The notes: a model not told the origin generated them from the letters alone. Shown: positions 10,527 to 20,511, counted from the stretch's first letter. The stretch is 40,123 bases of DNA from Duganella sp. SG902 (GCF_013376005.1 NZ_JABMJK010000026.1:1-40123); one strand, 5' to 3'. Program-made: numbers and translations.

Positions 10527-10555
10527 TTGACAAGCAGGGCCGAAATGCTGATAAT
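10527..10555 (+). promoter_or_regulatory. Sigma-70 promoter for rpmH-rnpA-yidD-yidC
   Basis: TTGACA (10527-10532), a 17-nt spacer and GATAAT (10550-10555) give a near-perfect sigma-70 promoter reading toward rpmH, with a leader of about 190 nt. It is the strongest promoter match upstream of the ribosomal-protein and membrane-insertion genes. Confidence 0.75.
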
Positions 10556-10751
10556 TCAGGGTTCCCCGCCCGTATTCCTTGTTTCTTCACATGGATATCA
10601 ATATGGAGTAGCGAGGATTTAGCGGGCGATGAGATGGACCCAGCTTGTGCCGGATAGCGTTGGCATGGGTGCGCGAAGTGTCATTGGCACCAAAAACTGA
10701 CGGGCCGTCTGACCCGATTTTGCATTTTTTTCTGCTTTAAGCGAGACCAAC

Positions 10752-10886
10752 ATGAAACGTACTTACCAACCTTCCGTTGTACGCCGTAAGCGTACCCACG
10801 GCTTCCGCGCACGTATGGCTACCCGTGGTGGCCGCCAAGTGCTGAACGCACGCCGCGCCAAAGGCCGCAAGCGTCTGGCTGTATAA
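10752..10886 (+). CDS. rpmH: Ribosomal protein L34
   Basis: The 44-residue basic protein reads MKRTYQPSVVRRKRTHGF at its start and ends AKGRKRLAV, the canonical L34 sequence. It is a component of the large ribosomal subunit. It heads the conserved rpmH-rnpA-yidD-yidC-mnmE set that flanks the origin, with the putative oriC and a consensus promoter upstream. GCGAG lies just before the ATG as a weak ribosome site. Confidence 0.98.
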   Translation: MKRTYQPSVVRRKRTHGFRARMATRGGRQVLNARRAKGRKRLAV

Positions 10887-10910
10887 GCCATCTGCTTGTT
10901 AGCTGATCGC

Positions 10911-11357
10911 GTGGACAGCTGCGTCAACAGCGGCTCGACAGGCGAAGGTTCACACGACTTCGCGCGCGCTCGGCGTATCGTTAAAACGGATGAATTTTCA
11001 TCCGTTTTTCGTTTGCGCCCCAGCCAAAAAAGCGCGCACTTCGTGCTGTACACCCGTCTGAACCAACTGCCGCATGCGCGGCTGGGCGTTGTGGTGGCCA
11101 AGCGCTTCGCGCCGCGTGCCGTCACCCGCAACACGATCAAGCGCGTCACCCGCGAACTGTTCCGCGTCACCGGCCTGCCCGCCATCGATTGCGTGGTGCG
11201 CCTGGCCAGGCCGGTCAACAGCAAGGATGGACCCGCCACCTCCGCAAAGCTGAAAGCGGCCTTGCGGGTGGAATTGGCGCGCCTGTTCGCGGCGCAAGCC
11301 AAACTGGCCAGGCCGGTCTTGCCTTCGGCACCGCCGCCTCCACCTGAGTCGCCATGA
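10911..11357 (+). CDS. rnpA: Ribonuclease P protein component
   Basis: This protein subunit of RNase P assists the catalytic RNA in removing 5' leaders from tRNA precursors. Family features are ARRIVKTDEFSSVFR near the N-terminus, the basic central segment RLGVVVAKRFAPRAVTRN followed by IKRVTRELFR (the RNR-type RNA-binding motif, here AVTRNTIKR), and a proline-rich tail. No ATG is available near the domain. GTG 10911 and TTG 10896 are the candidate starts and neither has a clear ribosome site. It is about 148 residues from the GTG, slightly long because of the tail ending PPPPESP. Its TGA overlaps the ATG of yidD (ATGA), implying translational coupling. Confidence 0.92.
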   Translation: MDSCVNSGSTGEGSHDFARARRIVKTDEFSSVFRLRPSQKSAHFVLYTRLNQLPHARLGVVVAKRFAPRAVTRNTIKRVTRELFRVTGLPAIDCVVRLARPVNSKDGPATSAKLKAALRVELARLFAAQAKLARPVLPSAPPPPPESP

Positions 11358-11611
11358 AAACCGTGCTCCGCCTCCTGCTGCGCTTTTATCAACTGGCCAT
11401 CAGCCCGATGATGACGCCGAGCTGCCGCTTTCACCCGAGCTGCTCGAACTATGCGCTGGAGGCGCTGCAGGTGCACGGCGCCGCGCGCGGCAGCTGGCTG
11501 GCCGTCAAGCGCGTGTGCCGTTGCCATCCGTGGAACCCGGGCGGGCATGACCCGGTGCCGCCGGCCAAATCGAATTCCTCTACGACCGCTTGCGGTTGCA
11601 ACCACTCCTGA
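11354..11611 (+). CDS. yidD: Membrane protein insertion efficiency factor YidD
   Basis: This 85-residue small protein is thought to aid YidC-dependent membrane insertion and is peripheral to the inner membrane. The family signature is clear: an amphipathic N-terminal helix (LRLLLRFYQLAISP), then CRFHPSCSNYALEA and the downstream CHPWNPGGHDPVP. It overlaps rnpA by 4 nt and ends 8 nt before yidC, so the three are surely co-transcribed. The C-terminal tail after VPP is unconserved and cysteine-containing. Confidence 0.95.
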   Translation: MKTVLRLLLRFYQLAISPMMTPSCRFHPSCSNYALEALQVHGAARGSWLAVKRVCRCHPWNPGGHDPVPPAKSNSSTTACGCNHS

Positions 11612-11619
11612 TTGAAATA

Positions 11620-13368
11620 ATGGATATCAATAAACGTACCATCCTGTGGATCGTGTTTGCGGTGTCGCTGTTTGTTCTGTGGAACAACTGGCAAGTCTCG
11701 AACGGCCATCCATCGATGTTTGCGCCACCGCCGGCGCAGACGGCCAAGGCGCCTGAGGCGAAGAAATCCGACGTGCCAGCCGCCGCGGCAGCGACTGCCG
11801 CCGCCGTGCCGGGAGCTGGTGCCGCCGCCGAGGCCGTGCCGTTCAAGGCCGAGCGCATCACCATCACCACCGACGTGGTGCGGGCCGATATCGACACCCA
11901 GGGTGGCGTGATCCGCCGTCTGGAACTGCTGAAGTACAAGGAAAACAGCCATCCGGGCTGGTTCGGCGGCTGCTTCGGCCTGTTCGAGTGGTGCAAGCCT
12001 GGCGACAACAGCAAGAACATCGTGCTGTTCGACGTCGATGCCGGCACCGGCAAGACCTATCTGGCCCGTACCGGCCTGATCGGCGCGGCCGGCCTGCCGA
12101 ACCACACCACCGGCTTCGTGGCCAAGCCCGGCCCGCGCATGCTGAACGACGGCAACCAGGTGCAACTGGTGCTGGAATCGGAATCGGGCGGCGTCAAGCT
12201 GACCAAGACCTTCACCTTCAAGCGCGGCGACTACGTGGTCGACGTGCGTCATGACGTCACCAACACCGGCGCCGCGCCAGTGTCGCCTACCCTGTACCTG
12301 CAGCTGGCGCACGACGGCAACAAGCCGGCCGGCGACTCCTTCTTCAACAGCAGCTACACCGGCCCGACCCTGTACACCGACGAAAAGCGCTACGAGAAGC
12401 TGAAGTTCGAAACCCTGGAAAAAGAGGCGCAGGAAGCCGCCAAGACCGGCAAGCCGATGCTGCAGGACCACGCCACCAAGGCCGACAACGGCTGGATCGC
12501 GATCTCGCAGCACTTCTTCGTCTCGGCCTTCATTCCGCAGCCTAAGCTGATGCACGACATCGTCACCGAAAAGATCGACACCAATGTGTACGGCATCAGC
12601 GTCAAGCAGCCGCTGGGTTCGATCGCGCCGGGCGCCACCGTGTCGAACGACGCCAAGCTGTTCTCCGGTCCGCAGGAAGCGCAGCTGCTGGAAAAAGTCT
12701 CGCCGGGCCTGGAGCTGGTGCGCGACTACGGCTGGCTGGCCATGATCGCCAAGCCGATGTTCTGGGTGATCGAGCACATCCACGCGGTGCTGGGCAACTG
12801 GGGCTGGACCATCATCGCCTTCACCATCCTGATCAAGCTGCTGTTCTTCCCGCTGTCGGCCGCTGGCTACCGCAGCATGGCCAAGGTCAAGCTGGTGACG
12901 CCGAAGATGCAAGCCATCCGCGAGCGCTACAAGGGCGACCCGGCCAAGATGAACCAGGCCACCATGGAACTGTACAAGCAGGAAAAGATCAACCCGCTGG
13001 GCGGCTGCCTGCCGATCCTGGTGCAAATGCCGGTGTTCATCGCGCTGTACTACGTGCTGCAGTCGGCGGTGGAAATCCGCGGCGCGCCGTGGGTGGGCTG
13101 GATCACCGACCTGGCGCAGCATGACCCGTATGCGATTCTGCCGGTGCTGTACGCGATCTCGATGTACATCACCACCAAGCTGAACCCGGCGCCGGCCGAT
13201 CCGATGCAGGCCAAGATGATGCTGTTCATGCCGCTGGCGTTCTCGGTCATGTTCTTCTTCTTCCCGTCCGGCCTAGTGCTGTACTGGGTGGTGAACAACG
13301 TGCTGTCGATTGGCCAGCAGTACGTGATTTCCAAGAAATTTGGAGCGGTAGAGCCTGCCAAGGCCTGA
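11620..13368 (+). CDS. yidC: Membrane protein insertase YidC
   Basis: The 582-residue inner-membrane insertase works alone or with SecYEG to insert and fold membrane proteins. Residues 1-20 form the N-terminal membrane anchor (INKRTILWIVFAVSLFVLW). A linker of alanine and proline follows, then a large periplasmic beta-sandwich domain (about 70-370). The conserved C-terminal core has five membrane helices and the cytoplasmic hairpin KLVTPKMQAIRERYKGD; LGGCLPILVQMPVFIALY is the family signature. The ATG at 11620 (MDINKR) is preferred over upstream non-ATG starts because YidC proteins begin MDxxR. A strong terminator follows within about 25 nt of its stop. Confidence 0.97.
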   Translation: MDINKRTILWIVFAVSLFVLWNNWQVSNGHPSMFAPPPAQTAKAPEAKKSDVPAAAAATAAAVPGAGAAAEAVPFKAERITITTDVVRADIDTQGGVIRRLELLKYKENSHPGWFGGCFGLFEWCKPGDNSKNIVLFDVDAGTGKTYLARTGLIGAAGLPNHTTGFVAKPGPRMLNDGNQVQLVLESESGGVKLTKTFTFKRGDYVVDVRHDVTNTGAAPVSPTLYLQLAHDGNKPAGDSFFNSSYTGPTLYTDEKRYEKLKFETLEKEAQEAAKTGKPMLQDHATKADNGWIAISQHFFVSAFIPQPKLMHDIVTEKIDTNVYGISVKQPLGSIAPGATVSNDAKLFSGPQEAQLLEKVSPGLELVRDYGWLAMIAKPMFWVIEHIHAVLGNWGWTIIAFTILIKLLFFPLSAAGYRSMAKVKLVTPKMQAIRERYKGDPAKMNQATMELYKQEKINPLGGCLPILVQMPVFIALYYVLQSAVEIRGAPWVGWITDLAQHDPYAILPVLYAISMYITTKLNPAPADPMQAKMMLFMPLAFSVMFFFFPSGLVLYWVVNNVLSIGQQYVISKKFGAVEPAKA

Positions 13369-13390
13369 CGCTAAAGGCTGTTGCTAAAAA

Positions 13391-13416
13391 GCCCGCGTTG
13401 ATCGCGGGCTTTTTTT
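13391..13416 (+). terminator. Rho-independent terminator after yidC
   Basis: GCCCGCG-TTGAT-CGCGGGC followed by seven T, and preceded by five A, makes a 7-bp GC-rich stem and U-tract. It ends the rpmH-yidC transcript just before mnmE. Confidence 0.9.
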
Positions 13417-13428
13417 ATCTAATACAAT
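13398..13428 (+). promoter_or_regulatory. Possible mnmE promoter overlapping the terminator
   Basis: TACAAT (13423-13428) lies 7 nt before the mnmE ATG, and a weak -35 candidate TTGATC (13398-13403) sits in the terminator loop with a long 19-nt spacing. If used, transcription would start at or next to the ATG. Confidence 0.35.
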
Positions 13429-13434
13429 GTTCCT

Positions 13435-14814
13435 ATGAATATCGACTCTTCCCCCATCGCCGCCATCGCCACCGCACCGGGACGCGGCGGCATCGGCGTC
13501 GTGCGCGCCTCCGGCAAAAACCTGAAACCCCTGATCAGCGCGCTGTTTGGCGATGCCGGCCTCAAGCCGCGCCACGCCACCTACATCCCGTTCACGCAGG
13601 CGGACGGCGGCGTCCTCGACCAGGGCATCGCCATCTGGTTCAAGGGCCCGAACTCGTACACCGGGGAAGACGTGCTGGAACTGCAGGGCCACGGCGGCCC
13701 CATCGTGCTGCAAATGCTGTTGGCGCGGGTGCTGGAGGCGGGCGCCGAGATGGGCGTGCGGCTGGCCGAGCCGGGCGAATTCACGCGCCGCGCCTACCTC
13801 AACGACAAGCTGGACCTGGCCCAGGCCGAAGCGGTGGCCGACCTGATCGACGCCTCCACCGAAGCGGCGGCCAAATCGGCCTCGCAATCGCTGTCGGGCG
13901 CGTTCTCGAAGACCGTCAACACACTGGTCGGCAACGTCACCAACCTGCGCATGCTGGTGGAGGCGACGCTGGACTTCCCCGAAGAAGAAATCGACTTCCT
14001 GGAAAAATCCGACGCGCGCGGACAGTTGAAAGGCATCGTCGACGCATTGGAGCAAGTCTTCAAACAGGCGGCGCAGGGCGCCTTGCTGCGCGAAGGCCTG
14101 AACGTGGTGCTGGTGGGGCAGCCCAACGTCGGCAAATCCTCGCTGCTGAACGCGTTGGCGGGGAATGACGTGGCCATCGTCACGCCTATCGCCGGCACCA
14201 CGCGCGACAAGGTGACCGAGACCATCCAGATCGAAGGCATCCCGCTCAACATCATCGACACCGCCGGCATCCGCGCGCCGGAAGAGGCGACCGACGTGGT
14301 GGAGCGCATCGGCATCGAGCGCACTTGGAACGAAGTGGGCAAGGCCGACGTCATCCTGCACCTGCTGGATGCCGACCACGGGCCATCGCGCTCGGACGAA
14401 AGCATCACCGCCGCCTTCCCGGAAGGCGTGCCGGTGCTGCGCATCTGGAACAAGATCGACCTGTCGGGCCACAAGCCGGCGGTGGACGTGATGGACGACG
14501 CCACCCACATCTACCTGTCCGCGCACGAGCACATCGGGATAGATTTGCTGCGCAAGGAACTGCTGCGCATCGCCGGCTGGCAGCAGACCGGCGAATCGCT
14601 ATACCTGGCGCGCGAGCGCCACCTGATCGCCTTGAAAAACGCCGGCGCGCACCTGGCGCGGGCCGGCGAGCACGCCGCGCAGAATGACCAATCGCTGGAC
14701 CTGTTCGCGGAAGAGCTGCGGCTGGCGCAAGTGCAGCTCTCCAGCATCACCGGCGCCTTCTCCTCCGACGACCTGCTGGGTGTCATCTTCAGCCGCTTCT
14801 GCATCGGCAAATAA
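13435..14814 (+). CDS. mnmE: tRNA modification GTPase MnmE
   Basis: MnmE, with MnmG, adds the (carboxymethyl)aminomethyl group at C5 of wobble uridine 34 in certain tRNAs. The 459-residue protein has the N-terminal tetrahydrofolate-binding domain (IAAIATAPGRGGIGVVR), a helical domain, an inserted G domain with P-loop GQPNVGKSSL, G2/G3 region GTTRD and DTAGIR, and G4 NKID, and the invariant C-terminal FSRFCIGK with its catalytic cysteine. The ATG at 13435 matches homologues; no ribosome site precedes it because the yidC terminator ends only 18 nt upstream. It is the last gene of the origin block before a MITE-like element. Confidence 0.97.
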   Translation: MNIDSSPIAAIATAPGRGGIGVVRASGKNLKPLISALFGDAGLKPRHATYIPFTQADGGVLDQGIAIWFKGPNSYTGEDVLELQGHGGPIVLQMLLARVLEAGAEMGVRLAEPGEFTRRAYLNDKLDLAQAEAVADLIDASTEAAAKSASQSLSGAFSKTVNTLVGNVTNLRMLVEATLDFPEEEIDFLEKSDARGQLKGIVDALEQVFKQAAQGALLREGLNVVLVGQPNVGKSSLLNALAGNDVAIVTPIAGTTRDKVTETIQIEGIPLNIIDTAGIRAPEEATDVVERIGIERTWNEVGKADVILHLLDADHGPSRSDESITAAFPEGVPVLRIWNKIDLSGHKPAVDVMDDATHIYLSAHEHIGIDLLRKELLRIAGWQQTGESLYLARERHLIALKNAGAHLARAGEHAAQNDQSLDLFAEELRLAQVQLSSITGAFSSDDLLGVIFSRFCIGK

Positions 14815-14840
14815 CCGGGCAAACAATCGGGGGCAAACAA

Positions 14841-15023
14841 TCGGGGTCAGCTCTGACATTCGGACACGCGCAGCGGAAGCTTGATGTCGCTCAAGGCGTA
14901 TCCGTGCTAGTTGTTGCACGCGCTGGGCATTACGCGTGGCAGTTCGAACTGAAAACTGCCGCGAGCGTATTGAGTCACATCAAAGGTTTTGCTTGCGTGT
15001 CCGAATGTCAGAGCTGACCCCGA
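14841..15023. repeat. MITE-like element with 29-bp inverted ends
   Basis: Positions 14841-14869 and 14995-15023 are perfect inverted repeats of 29 bp, starting TCGGGGTCAGCTCTGACATT. They enclose about 125 nt with no open frame but with an internal hairpin (GGCAGTT ... AACTGCC near 14938-14960). Just outside the left end, AAACAATCGGGG occurs twice in tandem (14821-14832 and 14835-14846). It lies between the convergent mnmE and SMP-30-like genes and ends 5 nt from the latter's stop. Ends with GGGGTCAG are known to me from non-autonomous elements mobilised by REP-associated Y1 transposases, but no such gene is in the window. Confidence 0.8.
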
Positions 15024-15028
15024 ATTAA

Positions 15029-15964
15029 TTAGTACGGCGAGCCGGTGACGTCGAGTTTGAGTTGCCAGACGGCGCCGGCGCCGGTGATGTAGAGGGTCTT
15101 GCCATCGGCTCCGCCAAACGCGGCATTCGTGACGTTGGCGTCGACCTTGATCGTGGCGATCTGCTTGCCGGCCGGCGTGAATACGCGCAGCCGCTGGTCG
15201 GTGTGCTCGGTGACGTAGATGTTGCCGTGGCAGTCGATCGCCATGCCGTCCGGGATGCCCAGCTTGTCCACCAGGGTCTTGCCCGGACCCGGCACGCCGT
15301 TCACGATCGGATACGCGCGCAGCACGCCGTGGTCGCCCACCATGCCGTTCACGTACAGCACGTCACCCTTCGGCGACAGCGATACGCCATTCGGATTCTT
15401 CAGCGTGTCATCCACCACCGTCACCTTGCCGTCGGTCGCCACGCGGTACACGCGGGTCTTGTCCTGGCCGCCCGGCGCGGCCTCGCGCTGGAAGTCCGGA
15501 TCGGTGAAGTACAGCGTGCCGTCGGCCGCCAGCGTCAGGTCGTTGGGCGAGTTGAAGACGTTGCCGTTGAATTTGCTCACCACGTCGCTGCGCTTGCCAT
15601 CCAGCGTGTAGCGCGACACCGATTTGTATTTGTGCGTGCCGGCGATCAGGTTGCCCTTGCCATCCGTGGCCAGGCCGTTGCTGCCGCTGTCCTCGATCAG
15701 GGTGCTGACCTTGCCCTCGGCATCCAGCTTCAAAATCCGCGACGGGAAGCCGGGGCCAAACGTGAAGTCGGAGAAGTACAGCGCGTCCTTGATCCACACC
15801 GGCCCCTCGTACAAGCCCGGCTCGGCGCGGGTGCTGTTGGCGGCGGCGATGCGGGTGGCGGTCAGTTCGCCGGACGGCGCGGCGCCGCCGCAGGTGCCGC
15901 TGGCGGCCATGGCGTACGGCGCGGCCAGCGCGGCCGCCAGAATCAAGGTACTGCGTAACTTCAT
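15029..15964 (-). CDS. Exported SMP-30/gluconolactonase-like protein
   Basis: The 311-residue protein has a signal peptide (MKLRSTLILAAALAAPYAMA, cleavage likely after AMA) and a six-bladed beta-propeller of the SMP-30/gluconolaconase/LRE family. The usual metal-site segments are visible: EGPVW near residue 54, SPNDLTL in the middle, and GIPDGMAID near the C-terminal third. Members hydrolyse lactones or act as calcium-binding propellers; the substrate here is unknown. Its ATG overlaps the TGA of the upstream diguanylate cyclase (ATGA), so the two are translationally coupled. A MITE-like element lies directly after its stop. Location in the periplasm follows from the signal peptide. Confidence 0.85.
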   Translation of the reverse strand: MKLRSTLILAAALAAPYAMAASGTCGGAAPSGELTATRIAAANSTRAEPGLYEGPVWIKDALYFSDFTFGPGFPSRILKLDAEGKVSTLIEDSGSNGLATDGKGNLIAGTHKYKSVSRYTLDGKRSDVVSKFNGNVFNSPNDLTLAADGTLYFTDPDFQREAAPGGQDKTRVYRVATDGKVTVVDDTLKNPNGVSLSPKGDVLYVNGMVGDHGVLRAYPIVNGVPGPGKTLVDKLGIPDGMAIDCHGNIYVTEHTDQRLRVFTPAGKQIATIKVDANVTNAAFGGADGKTLYITGAGAVWQLKLDVTGSPY

Positions 15965-16917
15965 GCTGCATTCTCCTGTTGTTGACGATGGACGATGACG
16001 CAATCGCGTCCGGCTTTCTTGGCGGCGTACAAACAGCTGTCGGCCGCGGCCAGCATGGCGGCGGCGTCGTTCAGGCGCTCCTTGTCGAAGGTGGCCACGC
16101 CGATGCTCATGGTGACGTGCGGCCGCGTGGCCGCCGGAGCGTGGGTGATGCCCAGCGAGGCGATCTTGGCGCGGATGGCTTCGGCGTGCCGCTCCGCCTG
16201 CTCGAGGCTGGTGTCCGGCAGCACGGCGGCGAATTCCTCGCCGCCGTAGCGCGCCGCCAGGTCGGCCGGCCGCTGCAGCATGGAGGCGAACGCCTCCGCC
16301 ACCAGCGTCAGGCAGGCATCGCCCTGCTGGTGGCCGAAGTGGTCGTTGTAGGCCTTGAAGGAGTCGATGTCCATCAGCAGCAGCGACAGCTGGCCTTCGT
16401 TGCGCATGGCGCGCCGCAGTTCGCGGTCGAGCGCGACGTCGAAGTGGCGGCGGTTGGCGATGCCGGTCAGGCCGTCCACGTACGATTGCGCGCGCAGCGC
16501 CTCGGCCTGGCTGCGCAGCTGGCGCTCGCGGCCGACGATGGCGCTGATGTCGCTCACCTCGATCAGGCAGTAGCGCTCCTTGCCCTCGTTGAACGGCGTC
16601 ACCGACACCGCCTGCTCCACCCGCTCGCCACCCCAGCTGCCGGCCGGGTAGAGCGGGAACGGCGACGGGTTCAGCGACGGCGACAGGGTCTGCGGCAGCT
16701 TGCTTTGCATGGCGCTCAGCACGGCCTGCTCCAGCCGCTGGCCGCGCAGCTCGCCGTACAGGTCGAACAGGTCCTGCCCCAGCACCCGGTGCGCCGACTT
16801 GCCGGAGCGGCTGGCCATCCATTGGTTCCACAGCACGATGTGTTGCCGGGCGTCGATGACAATCAGGCCCAGGTTGGCCAGCCCCAGCACTCGGGCGGAA
16901 AATTGGTTTTCTTGCAT
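15961..16917 (-). CDS. PAS-GGDEF diguanylate cyclase
   Basis: The 318-residue cytoplasmic enzyme should make c-di-GMP from two GTP. Residues about 5-125 look like a PAS sensor (LGLIVIDARQHIVLWNQWM...). The GGDEF domain spans about 140-310 with DGLTGIANRRHFD, LLMDIDSFKAYND and an intact catalytic GGEEF at 225-229. An inhibitory I-site RPAD (216-219) lies five residues before it, so product inhibition is expected. Its stop overlaps the start of the SMP-30-like gene by 4 nt. It follows the membrane histidine kinase by only 50 nt, where a TATAAT on the same strand may give an internal promoter. Confidence 0.92.
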   Translation of the reverse strand: MQENQFSARVLGLANLGLIVIDARQHIVLWNQWMASRSGKSAHRVLGQDLFDLYGELRGQRLEQAVLSAMQSKLPQTLSPSLNPSPFPLYPAGSWGGERVEQAVSVTPFNEGKERYCLIEVSDISAIVGRERQLRSQAEALRAQSYVDGLTGIANRRHFDVALDRELRRAMRNEGQLSLLLMDIDSFKAYNDHFGHQQGDACLTLVAEAFASMLQRPADLAARYGGEEFAAVLPDTSLEQAERHAEAIRAKIASLGITHAPAATRPHVTMSIGVATFDKERLNDAAAMLAAADSCLYAAKKAGRDCVIVHRQQQENAA

Positions 16918-16950
16918 GCGATATCCAGGCACTCGGTTCGTGGTGTCTGG

Positions 16951-16956
16951 ATTATA
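16951..16956 (-). promoter_or_regulatory. Possible -10 element before the diguanylate cyclase
   Basis: A perfect TATAAT on the minus strand lies in the 50-nt gap between the membrane histidine kinase and the diguanylate cyclase. No convincing -35 box is seen 16-18 nt further upstream, so an activator or chance is possible. Confidence 0.3.
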
Positions 16957-16967
16957 AGCGCAAGCGC

Positions 16968-18751
<1,784 letters not shown>

Positions 18752-18755
<4 letters not shown>

Positions 18756-19711
18756 GGCTGCCCCGCGGGTGTGCCGTTGAGGGTGTGCAGGAACTTGACG
18801 ATGGCCGCCTTGTCCTCCTTCGAGCCGGTGCGGCCCAGCTGGAACTTGAACATCACGTCCACCGCCTCCTCCAGCGTGGCGGCGGAGGCGTCGTGGAAGT
18901 ACGGCGCGGTGCGCGCCACGTTGCGCAGGCCGGGCACCTTGAACACGTGCAGGTCGTCCGCCTTGCCGGTGACCTGGTAGCGCCCCATGTCGGCCGCGCC
19001 GGCGCCGCCGCGGCGGGCGAAGTAGTCGCCCATCACGCCGAACTTCTGGAACATGTTGCCGCCCACGTTGACCCCCTGGTGGCAGGCCACGCAGCCGTAC
19101 TGCTTGAACTTGGCGTAGCCGTTCTTCTCGGCCTCGGTGATGGCGTTGTGGTTGCCGCGCAGGTATTGGTCGAAGCGCGAGTTGGGCGTGATCAGCGTGC
19201 GTTCGTAGCTGGCGATGGCGTTGCGCACGTTGGCGGCGGTCAGGCCGTCGCGGTAGGCGCTGGCGAAGTCGCGCCGGTAGGCGCCGTCGGCCTGCAGCTT
19301 GGCCATCACCGCGCCCCAGTCCGAGCCCATCTCCAGCGGGTTGCGCACCACCAGGTCGATCTGCGCCTCCAGCGTGTCGGCGCGGCCGTCCCAGAACTGG
19401 CGGAAGTTGAGCGCGGCGTTGAGCACGGTGGGGGTGTTGAGCAGCGTGGGCTTGCCGTTCAGGCCGGCCGAGCGGGGCCGCGCGTCGGCCCCGCCGCGCG
19501 CGAGGTCGTGGCAGCTGGCGCACGACACGCGGTTGTTGGCCGACAGGCGGGCGTCGTTGAACAGCCGCCGGCCCAGCGCCACGGCGGCCGGCGGCTGTTG
19601 CAGCGACAGCGGCACCGGCTTGATCGGTTCGTCCGGCAGCGGGGCGGCGCCGCATTGCGGCGGCAGCGACAGCGCGGCCAGCAGGCCCGCCGTGGGCAGG
19701 CCGGGCTTCAT
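18752..19711 (-). CDS. Periplasmic di-haem cytochrome c peroxidase
   Basis: The 319-residue protein belongs to the CcpA/MauG di-haem family, which reduces hydrogen peroxide to water using cytochrome c, or in MauG-like members oxidises protein side chains. A signal peptide occupies about residues 1-22. Two c-type haem sites are present: CASCH (64-68) and CVACH (207-211). Family landmarks include LGRRLFNDARLS, NTPTVLNAALN, FWDGRADTLE, NPLEMG and FKVPGLRNVARTAPYFHDA. Length is normal. It overlaps both neighbouring histidine kinase genes by 4 nt (ATGA at each end), an unusual coupling of an electron-transfer enzyme to signalling proteins. Its electron donor is not encoded nearby. Confidence 0.93.
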
Positions 19712-20511
19712 GCCGCCTCCCGTGCGGCGCGCCGCAGCGGCAGCAGCACGCGGAACGTGCTGCCCTGGCCGGGCGCGCTGTCGACCTCGATGCGCCCGCC
19801 GTGCTGGCGCACGATGTCGCGCGACAGCGCCAGCCCCAGCCCGCAGCCGACCCCGGCCGGCTTGGTGGTGAAGAAGGGGTCGAAGATGTGCGGCAGGTGC
19901 GCGGCGGCGATGCCGGCGCCGGTGTCGCTGACGGCGAACCACGCCATGTCGTCCCGCACGCCGGTGCGCAGCGTGATGGTGCCGCTCGCGCCGTCGATGG
20001 CCTGGGCGGCGTTGATCAGCAGGTTCAGCAGCACCTGGTTGAGCTGGGCCGGCACGCACGGCACCGGCGGCAGCTGGCCGTAGTCGCGCACCAGCCGGGC
20101 GTTGCGCCGCAGCTCGTGCGCCGCCAGGTTGAGCGTGGCCTCCAGGCCCTGGTGCAGGTCGGCCCATTCCCAGCCGTCCTGCCCGGCCGGCCGGGCGTAG
20201 TCCTTGAGGCCGCCGGCGATGCGCAGCAGCTGGCGCACCCCGGCCTGCGTGTCGTCCAGCAGCTGCGCCAGCTCGCCCCGGGTGGCCGCCTGCGCCGCCG
20301 TGGCCGGCGGCAGCTCGGCCAGGTAGTCCCGCAGCAGCGCGGTGTTGGCGCTCAGGCACGACAGCGGGCCGTTGAGCTCGTGCGCCACCCCGGCCACCAG
20401 CTGGCCGAGCGCGGCCAGCCGGCCGGCCTGGCGCAGCTGGGCCTGGGTGGCGGCCAGTTCCTCGCGCAGCTGCCGCAATTGCTGCTCGGCCGAGGGCGGA
20501 AGCGGCTTCAT
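19708..20511 (-). CDS. Soluble histidine kinase
   Basis: The 267-residue protein is a bare kinase core. It has a short coiled coil (8-30), HisKA with His44 in GVAHELNGPLSCLSAN, and an HATPase domain with NQVLLNLLINAAQAI, DTGAGIA, FDPFFTTK and GCGLGLAL. No membrane span or sensor domain is seen, so its input must come from a partner, such as the REC proteins encoded just upstream or the redox-linked membrane kinase downstream. It overlaps the REC-GGDEF-EAL-REC gene and the peroxidase gene by 4 nt each. The two kinases flanking the peroxidase share the same style of core and probably arose by duplication. Confidence 0.9.
   Translation of the reverse strand: MKPLPPSAEQQLRQLREELAATQAQLRQAGRLAALGQLVAGVAHELNGPLSCLSANTALLRDYLAELPPATAAQAATRGELAQLLDDTQAGVRQLLRIAGGLKDYARPAGQDGWEWADLHQGLEATLNLAAHELRRNARLVRDYGQLPPVPCVPAQLNQVLLNLLINAAQAIDGASGTITLRTGVRDDMAWFAVSDTGAGIAAAHLPHIFDPFFTTKPAGVGCGLGLALSRDIVRQHGGRIEVDSAPGQGSTFRVLLPLRRAAREAA

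Larger units (their letters stand above)
10363..10751. other. Putative oriC region between dnaA and rpmH
   Basis: This 389-nt stretch has no gene. It holds one perfect DnaA box, two-mismatch variants (TGTGGGCAA at 10396-10404 and TTTTTCACA near 10415), a consensus promoter toward rpmH, and an AT-rich run with seven consecutive T near 10725-10735 that could serve as an unwinding element. Position between divergent dnaA and rpmH is the classical oriC site in many proteobacteria. The low number of perfect boxes makes the exact limits uncertain. Confidence 0.6.

Noticed and set aside
11449..13122. 557-codon minus-strand frame opposite yidC
   Set aside because: Shadow of yidC; low-complexity translation and no supporting ribosome site.
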